This document shows positions 6,318 to 11,362 of a stretch of 11,362 bases of DNA, piece by piece. Position 1 is the stretch's first letter; the number at the start of each line of letters is the position of its first letter. The notes beneath the pieces are model-generated. The model was given only the letters and a program-made list of their open reading frames with translations. It did no database searches and was not told the origin of the DNA. The position numbers and the translations under genes were made by a program. Source of the stretch: Bacillota bacterium (GTDB lineage Bacteria; Bacillota; Sulfobacillia; RBS10-35; JAJYVN01). Where the stretch lies: positions 1 to 11,362 of the forward strand of contig JAJYVN010000073.1 in NCBI GenBank assembly GCA_021791995.1, read 5' to 3'.

Positions 6318-7850
6318 TCAGTGCCGGAAGTGCCGAACGCCCGTGAAGACCATGGCCATTCCAGCGCGATTGCAGGCGGCAATCGAAGCCTCGTCGCTCC
6401 GGCTCCCACCCGGCTGAACCACCGCAGTGATCCCGGCCTCCGCAGCGGCCTGCACCACGTCGTCAAAGGGAAAGAAGCCGTCGGACGCAAGGACCGCACC
6501 GCGAGAGCGCTCCCCCGCCTGCCGCAGAGCGGAACGAGCGGGGTCGATCCGATTGGGTGCGCCTCCGCCAATGCCAACGGTCTGTTGACCCTGGCCGACC
6601 ACGATCGCATTGCTCGGTACCGCGCGAACCACCTGCCAAACGAAGGCCATGGCCCGACGTTCCTCCCCTGTGGGGGCACGGTCGGTCACCACCTGCCAGG
6701 CGGCCGGATCCGCCGTCACTCGGTCCTCGTCCTGCACCAGGATCCCCCCGGAAACACGCCGCACCCGGTAGTCGAGTGGTCGGCCAGCAAGTGGCGCCGG
6801 GCACTGCAACACACGCAGGTTCTTTTTGCGGTGCAGTGCCTTCCTCGCCTGCTCCGTAACAGAGGGAGCAATCAGGACCTCGAGAAACAAATCACCCAAA
6901 AGCTCCACCGTTTCCCCATCGAGCGGCCGATTCCAGGCCACAATCCCGCCATAGATGCTGACCGGATCCCCCGCGCGGGCCCGGGAGAAGGCATCCGCGG
7001 CGGTACTGCCAACGGCCACCCCGCAAGGGCCGGCATGCTTGACAGCCACACAAGCCGAGTCGTCAAAACGCCAGACAAGGTCCCACGCTGCCTCGGCATC
7101 CATCAGATTGTTGTACGAGAGCTCCTTGCCCTGAAGTTGCTGGCTGTCCAAGAGCCCGGGACCGTTCGGCAGGGCATCCCGGTAGACGGCGGCACGCTGG
7201 TGCGGATTCTCCCCGTAGCGGAGTCCCTGCGCCCGCACATACCCAAGTGGCAACTCCAAGGGAAAGGTCGCCTCGTCCCCCGGGGCAAGGTCCGCGAGGG
7301 GATGCCCACCGGCTAACCAGGCAGCGATCGCTGCATCATAGGTAGCGGTATGCCGAAAGGCCTCGAGCGCGAGACGCCGACGCGTTTCGATACCAATCCG
7401 CCCCTGGCGCAGCCCCGTGAGGACCCCCTCATAATCGTCGGGGCGGCAGAGCACCAGCACATGCGCGTGGTTTTTAGCTGCCGCGCGCAAGAGCGCCACG
7501 CCACCGATGTCGATGGTCTCAATCCCAGGTCGCTCGCGGAACGGATAGAGATTGACCACCACGAGATCGAACGGCTCGACGCCCACGCGCGCGAGATCGG
7601 CCCGATCCTCCGGTTGGTCCGGACGCGCCAGAATCGCCGCATGGATCTGCACCTGGAGCGTCTTGACGCGTCCACCCAGGAGTTCCGGCAACCCGCCGAG
7701 ATCCTCCACCATACGGCAGGGGACCGCCGCGGCCCGGAGAGTAGCCGCCGTCCCCCCAGAGGCAAAGAGGTCCCACCCGAGTCCCGCGAGCCCCTCGGCG
7801 AATGCAACCAGCCCGGCCTTGTCCGAGACAGAGATCAGTGCCCTGGGCAT
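6318..7850 (-). CDS. purH: Bifunctional AICAR formyltransferase / IMP cyclohydrolase
   Basis: PurH formylates AICAR with 10-formyl-tetrahydrofolate and closes the ring to IMP, the last two steps. The 510 residues are typical. The N-terminal cyclohydrolase domain shows SVSDKAGL (7-14), ASGGTA (30-35) and GGRVKTL (59-65). The formyltransferase domain shows GLRYGENPHQRAA, ELSYNNLMDAEAAWDLV, the catalytic Lys-His pair at K271-H272 (VKHAGPCG), SNAIVVGQGQQTVGIGGG, ASDGFFPF and the C-terminal TGVRHFRH. Two usually constant spots differ: KTLHP reads KTLQV (Q66, V67), and KHxNPCG reads KHAGPCG. The frame is intact, so the enzyme is probably active, but the cyclohydrolase change deserves a check. The ATG at 7850 follows the purN stop by 6 bases, with a G-rich binding site inside the end of purN. 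Confidence 0.96.
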   Translation of the reverse strand: MPRALISVSDKAGLVAFAEGLAGLGWDLFASGGTAATLRAAAVPCRMVEDLGGLPELLGGRVKTLQVQIHAAILARPDQPEDRADLARVGVEPFDLVVVNLYPFRERPGIETIDIGGVALLRAAAKNHAHVLVLCRPDDYEGVLTGLRQGRIGIETRRRLALEAFRHTATYDAAIAAWLAGGHPLADLAPGDEATFPLELPLGYVRAQGLRYGENPHQRAAVYRDALPNGPGLLDSQQLQGKELSYNNLMDAEAAWDLVWRFDDSACVAVKHAGPCGVAVGSTAADAFSRARAGDPVSIYGGIVAWNRPLDGETVELLGDLFLEVLIAPSVTEQARKALHRKKNLRVLQCPAPLAGRPLDYRVRRVSGGILVQDEDRVTADPAAWQVVTDRAPTGEERRAMAFVWQVVRAVPSNAIVVGQGQQTVGIGGGAPNRIDPARSALRQAGERSRGAVLASDGFFPFDDVVQAAAEAGITAVVQPGGSRSDEASIAACNRAGMAMVFTGVRHFRH

Positions 7851-7856
7851 CAGCCC

Positions 7857-8468
7857 TCACCCCTCATTCGCAATCTGTACCCGACGGCCCTCCAGGCGCA
7901 GCCGACCAGCAGCAAAAAGCCGGATGGCCTCGGGCAGAATCCGCCACTCCGCGTGCTGGATCCGTTCATGCAACCGTTCCGGTGTATCGTCCGCCTCGAC
8001 CGGAACGGCCTCCTGCAGGATGATCGGCCCGGTGTCCACACCCGCATCCATGAAGTGCACGGTGCACCCTGTGATGCGCACCCCGTAGGCCAGAGCCTGC
8101 GCGGGCGCATCCAGCCCTGGGAACGCAGGCAATAGCGATGGGTGCACATTGATGCAGCGCCCCTGCCAGTGCTCCAAGAAGTGCGAACCCACAACGCGCA
8201 TGAACCCAGCGTAGACCACGAGGTCCACGCCCGCAGCGGCACAGGCTTTAGAAAGCGCCTGGTCGAAGCCTTGCTGGTCGGCGTGGTCCCGGCGCCGCAC
8301 CACGACAGCCGACACACCCGCCTGCCGCGCACGCTCCAAGGCCAAGGCCCTGGTTCGGTCGGAGATCACAACGACCACTTGTGCTGGGATCTGGCCATCG
8401 CGACAGCCATCCAGGATGGCCTGTAGGTTCGTTCCACTCCCGGAGACAAGCACGGCGAGCCTCAGCAT
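7857..8468 (-). CDS. purN: Phosphoribosylglycinamide formyltransferase (GAR transformylase)
   Basis: PurN transfers a formyl group from 10-formyl-tetrahydrofolate to GAR, the third step of the pathway. The 203 residues agree with the family. The phosphate-binding loop LVSGSGTNLQ (7-16), the catalytic Asn and His in INVHPSLLPAFPG (N107, H109) and the catalytic Asp in MDAGVDTGPI (D145) are all present at the positions known from E. coli PurN, offset by one. The ATG at 8468 overlaps the purM stop by 7 bases and has GGTGG about 7 bases upstream. The longer frame up to 8573 is purM sequence read in another frame. It sits between purM and purH, as in the Bacillus operon. Confidence 0.97.
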   Translation of the reverse strand: MLRLAVLVSGSGTNLQAILDGCRDGQIPAQVVVVISDRTRALALERARQAGVSAVVVRRRDHADQQGFDQALSKACAAAGVDLVVYAGFMRVVGSHFLEHWQGRCINVHPSLLPAFPGLDAPAQALAYGVRITGCTVHFMDAGVDTGPIILQEAVPVEADDTPERLHERIQHAEWRILPEAIRLFAAGRLRLEGRRVQIANEG

Positions 8469-9448
8469 GCAAAGACCACCTTCCCCGATCCGGGGACCAA
8501 CGCACCGATGACGCGCGCGTCCGGCCGCCGCGCCGTCACCGCGGCCACCTCGGTGGGAGGAACAATCAGACAAAAGCCCACGCCCAGGTTGAAGACACGC
8601 CGCATCTCATCCTCGCTGACCGCACCGAGCTCTTGCAGCCAACCAAACACCGAGGGTCGCTCCCAGGCGGTGGGATCAATGCGGGCATCACAAACGGGCG
8701 ACAGGACTCGGTTCAGATTACCGCCAATTCCGCCACCGGTGATATGCGCCATCCCGTGTACCGAGACCCCATCGCGCAAGAGCCGCAGCACATCCGGACT
8801 ATAGAGGGCGGACGGAACCAGGAGGGTATCGCGGTGGCGGGAGAGATCCACCCCCCTATCCCTCAAAATGCGCCGTACCAGGGAGAAGCCATTGGTGTGC
8901 AGACCCGAGCTCGGCAAGGCCACAACTACGTCCCCCACCACACCACACGGCTCCACAAGCTTCTGACGTCGCACCGTTCCCACCATGGTACCCGCCAGGT
9001 CATAGCTCCCGGGTTGGTAGAGATCGGGCATCTGCGCCGTCTCCCCGCCCAAAAGCGCGCAACCCGCTTGTCGGCAGGCCTTTGCGATCCCGGCCAGAAT
9101 TCCCTCGACCCACTCGTTGTCTAGGGTGTGTACCGCAAGGTAGTCGAGAAAGAAGATCGGCTCTGCCCCAAGGGTGACCACGTCGTTGGCGCAGTGAATC
9201 ACCACATCCTGGCCAATCACCTCGTGTCCTCCCAGTTGCGCAGCCAGAAGGACCTTGGTGCCGACGGAATCGGTCGTCGCGCAAAGCACCGGATCATCCG
9301 GTCCGTCCCCGAGTTGAAATGCCCCCGCAAAGAGCCCCACCCCACGCAAAAGCCCAGGCTGCGCTGCCTCCGCCGCACGCTCCGCGATGTGAGCGATCAG
9401 GGCGTCATGGCCCGCAAGGTCGACGCCTGCCTGCCTGTAATCCGCCAT
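8462..9448 (-). CDS. purM: Phosphoribosylformylglycinamidine cyclo-ligase (AIR synthetase)
   Basis: PurM closes the imidazole ring, converting FGAM to AIR with ATP, the fifth step. The 328 residues are slightly shorter than the usual 340-350. Diagnostic stretches are YRQAGVDLAGHDALI at the N-terminus, TTDSVGTK, the ATP-site region CANDVVTLGAEPIFFLDYLA, GGETAQMPDLY followed by YDLAGTMVG, SSGLHTNGFSLVRRI, and AHITGGGIGGNLNRVL. The ATG at 9448 lies 3 bases after the purF stop, and GGGGAGGGG (9455-9463) inside the end of purF is 6 bases upstream, so translation is probably coupled to purF. Its stop overlaps the purN start. Nothing is missing or truncated. Confidence 0.97.
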   Translation of the reverse strand: MADYRQAGVDLAGHDALIAHIAERAAEAAQPGLLRGVGLFAGAFQLGDGPDDPVLCATTDSVGTKVLLAAQLGGHEVIGQDVVIHCANDVVTLGAEPIFFLDYLAVHTLDNEWVEGILAGIAKACRQAGCALLGGETAQMPDLYQPGSYDLAGTMVGTVRRQKLVEPCGVVGDVVVALPSSGLHTNGFSLVRRILRDRGVDLSRHRDTLLVPSALYSPDVLRLLRDGVSVHGMAHITGGGIGGNLNRVLSPVCDARIDPTAWERPSVFGWLQELGAVSEDEMRRVFNLGVGFCLIVPPTEVAAVTARRPDARVIGALVPGSGKVVFAC

Positions 9449-9451
9449 GGC

Positions 9452-10861
9452 CTACCCCTCCCCACCCGGAATGGCGGGTACGAGCGCATCGGCGGGCTCG
9501 ACCGGATAGCGACCCGTAAAGCAAGCGGTGCAGAAGCTGCCACCGCCTGCCGCCTCCCGCGCCGCCTGAATCGAGAGGAACGCGAGGCTGTCCGCCCCCA
9601 CTGCTTCCGCCATGGTCCGCTCCGTCATCCCCGGCGCAAGCAGGTCCGAACGGCGGGGAATGTCAATCCCATAGAAGCAGGGGTGGATAAACGGCGGGGA
9701 CGCGATCCGCAGGTGCACCTCGCGGGCACCTGCGTCCCGCACGAGGGAAACCAGACGTCGCGCCGTGGTGCCCCGCACGATCGAGTCCTCAACGAGCACC
9801 ACCCGCCGACCCAGCAGCACAGCCGCCACCGGGTTCAGCTTCAAGCGCACGCCCTCCTCACGCAACCTTTGCAACGGTTGGATGAAGGTACGCCCCACAT
9901 ACCGATTCTTGATCAACCCGAATTCAAAAGGGATCCCCGACGCCTCCCCAAAACCAACGGCGGCCGACATGCCCGTGTCGGGCACCCCCACAACGACATC
10001 CGCCGCGACCGGGGCCTGCTGCCACAGCCTTCGGCCCATCTCCTTCCGAGCGAGATGCACGTTGTGCCCACCGAAGCCGCTGTCCGGTCGCGCCAAGTAC
10101 ACATACTCGAACAGGCACAACCCGGATGGCCCCTCCGCCGGCTCAAGCGAGACACTGCGGACCCCCTTCGGTCCGAGTGCAACCACCTCGCCGGCGGCCA
10201 CTTCCCGCACGTAGGTCGCACCAACCGCATCGAGGGCGCAGGTCTCCGAGGCCGCAACCCACGCATTGTCGAGTCGACCCAACACCAACGGTCGAATTCC
10301 GTTCGGGTCGCGGCAGAGCCAGATGGCGTCTTTGGCCTGTACGGCAAGGGCATATGCGCCTTCCACCTGTCCCAGCGCCTCCCGCAAGGCAGGACCAAGC
10401 TCGTCCTCCGCCGACTGATCGATGCGATGCAGCAGGAGTTCGGTGTCCGCATCCGTCTGCAACACCGCTCCGCGCGACTCCATCGCTTGACGCAGCACCC
10501 GCGTGTTCGTGAAGTTTCCGTTGTGGGCCACCGCAACCTCGCCCTGGCGACAGTGCATGAGGAGCGGCTGAGCGTTCGCCAGGGTGCTAGAGCCCGCCGT
10601 GGAGTAACGGACGTGGCCGATGGCGGAGATCGCCGCAATCCCCTCCAGAGGAGCGAGTCGCGTCGGGGAAAGGGCCTCGGCAACGAGCCCCGTGCCGCGC
10701 ACCACCGTCAATTGTCTTCCGTCACTCACCGAAATGCCCGCCGCCTCTTGCCCCCGGTGCTGCAAGGCAAACAGCGCATAACGCGTCACGGCAGCAGCAT
10801 CCGGATGGCCAAAGACCGCAAACACACCACACTTGTGCCGAATTCCTTCGGTCAAAACCAT
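9452..10861 (-). CDS. purF: Amidophosphoribosyltransferase (glutamine PRPP amidotransferase)
   Basis: PurF makes phosphoribosylamine from PRPP and glutamine, the committed first step. The 469 residues begin with a ten-residue propeptide (MVLTEGIRHK) before the catalytic Cys11 (CGVFAVFGH), as in the self-processing Bacillus-type enzyme. The N-terminal glutaminase domain shows HRGQEAAGI, GHVRYSTAG and AHNGNFTN; the PRPP loop is VVLVEDSIVRGTT (354-366). C249, C395 (HPCFYGID), C444 and C447 (FCTACFTG) match the four cysteines that bind a 4Fe-4S cluster in B. subtilis PurF. The ATG at 10861 overlaps the purL stop by 10 bases, with GGGAGGAGG (10872-10880) 10 bases upstream. The frame stays open to 11170, but that part is purL. 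In B. subtilis this enzyme is inhibited by nucleotides; the same is likely here. Confidence 0.97.
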   Translation of the reverse strand: MVLTEGIRHKCGVFAVFGHPDAAAVTRYALFALQHRGQEAAGISVSDGRQLTVVRGTGLVAEALSPTRLAPLEGIAAISAIGHVRYSTAGSSTLANAQPLLMHCRQGEVAVAHNGNFTNTRVLRQAMESRGAVLQTDADTELLLHRIDQSAEDELGPALREALGQVEGAYALAVQAKDAIWLCRDPNGIRPLVLGRLDNAWVAASETCALDAVGATYVREVAAGEVVALGPKGVRSVSLEPAEGPSGLCLFEYVYLARPDSGFGGHNVHLARKEMGRRLWQQAPVAADVVVGVPDTGMSAAVGFGEASGIPFEFGLIKNRYVGRTFIQPLQRLREEGVRLKLNPVAAVLLGRRVVLVEDSIVRGTTARRLVSLVRDAGAREVHLRIASPPFIHPCFYGIDIPRRSDLLAPGMTERTMAEAVGADSLAFLSIQAAREAAGGGSFCTACFTGRYPVEPADALVPAIPGGEG

Positions 10862-11362
10862 CGCGGCAGGGCCTCCTCCCAAACGTCGAGCTCCTGCCTG
10901 GTCAACGCTGCGATCACCCGGCCACCAATGCGTAACACGAGTCCCCCACCTGGAACGGTCCACCCGATCCGTCGACACGCAACCCCCGCTACCTCGCAGA
11001 GCCCTCGCAATGCCGGGAATCCATCCGGAGGGACGGTCACGACCACCCGTCCCGGACCTTCCCCGAAGAGCAGGGCATCGGTACGGGCCATCGGTCCCTT
11101 TCCGCGAGGCGATGGCAGATCGATCTCGAGTCCGACTCCCGTGGGGGACGTCAACACCATCTCCGCACACCCCACCGCAAGGCCGCCGTCGGAGCAGTCA
11201 TGCGCCGCCGAGCACTCAGCGGTCGCCAAGACTTGGAGCAAGGCCTGCTCCCGCCGCCCATCGAGCCGAGCGGGTCGACCCGCATGAAGCCCCCACCGTT
11301 GAAATTGGTAAACGCTACCCTCGAGCCGGGCACCGAAGAGTGGCCCCAAAAGCACACAAATC
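10852..11362 (-). CDS. purL: Phosphoribosylformylglycinamidine synthase subunit, 3' part only
   Basis: PurL converts FGAR to FGAM with ATP and ammonia, the fourth step; in Bacillus-type organisms it works with PurS and PurQ, which supply the ammonia. Only the last 169 residues are in the window; the start lies beyond the right edge. The family signature SAHDCSDGGLAVGCAE is clear, preceded by a diverged form of the LGG-region (LFGARLEGSVYQ) and followed by LFGEGPGRVVVTV, which replaces the usual LFSES. The C-terminus ends in the typical Leu/Trp/Glu-rich helix (ELDVWEEALP). The stop overlaps the purF ATG by 10 bases. Whether this is the Bacillus-size PurL or a longer fused form cannot be told from this fragment. 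Confidence 0.92.
   Translation of the reverse strand, partial: ICVLLGPLFGARLEGSVYQFQRWGLHAGRPARLDGRREQALLQVLATAECSAAHDCSDGGLAVGCAEMVLTSPTGVGLEIDLPSPRGKGPMARTDALLFGEGPGRVVVTVPPDGFPALRGLCEVAGVACRRIGWTVPGGGLVLRIGGRVIAALTRQELDVWEEALPRWF

Noticed and set aside
5094..7316. A 740-codon plus-strand open frame opposite purD and purH
   Set aside because: It is antisense to two clearly recognised genes, is rich in Arg, His and Pro and has no motif. Such shadow frames are common opposite GC-rich genes.
9128..11287. A 719-codon plus-strand open frame opposite purM, purF and purL
   Set aside because: Same reason: antisense to genes with full sets of family motifs, with implausible composition and no motif of its own.

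Overview
The window is GC-rich bacterial DNA with tightly packed genes and strong GGAGG-type ribosome binding sites, including three probable GTG or TTG starts. The gene order purL-purF-purM-purN-purH-purD matches the end of the Bacillus-type purine operon. PurF is also of the Bacillus type: it has a short propeptide before the catalytic Cys and four cysteines placed like iron-sulfur ligands. I therefore favour a high-GC member of the Bacillota (Firmicutes) or a relative. This rests on gene order and motifs only, with no phylogeny.

Layout, from right to left. On the minus strand from the right edge to about 5.0 kb lie purL (3' end only), purF, purM, purN, purH and purD, followed by a TIM-barrel metalloenzyme of unknown substrate. 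All seven are joined by overlaps of 7-10 bases or gaps of 3-18 bases, so they look like one translationally coupled transcript. The operon promoter and the earlier pur genes lie beyond the right edge. The transcript probably ends at a GC-rich hairpin with a T-run at 4131-4168.

Convergent to the operon, on the plus strand, is a nine-helix MenA/UbiA-like prenyltransferase (3086-4129) whose aspartate motifs are altered. About 527 bp of divergent intergenic DNA separates it from a minus-strand six-helix membrane protein with b-type-cytochrome-like histidines (1860-2558). Downstream on the minus strand is the first 562 codons of a glutaminase A-like (GtaA/DUF4965) protein, which runs off the left edge and shows no signal peptide.

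How the genes work together. The pur genes encode eight of the steps from PRPP to IMP: PurF, PurD, PurN, PurL and PurM for steps 1-5, and bifunctional PurH for the last two. The prenyltransferase and the cytochrome-like protein suggest quinone or respiratory membrane biology, but their partnership is inferred only from their divergent arrangement. The points most worth a second look are the TIM-barrel enzyme inside the purine operon, the non-canonical residues in PurH and the prenyltransferase, and the apparently cytosolic GtaA-family protein.
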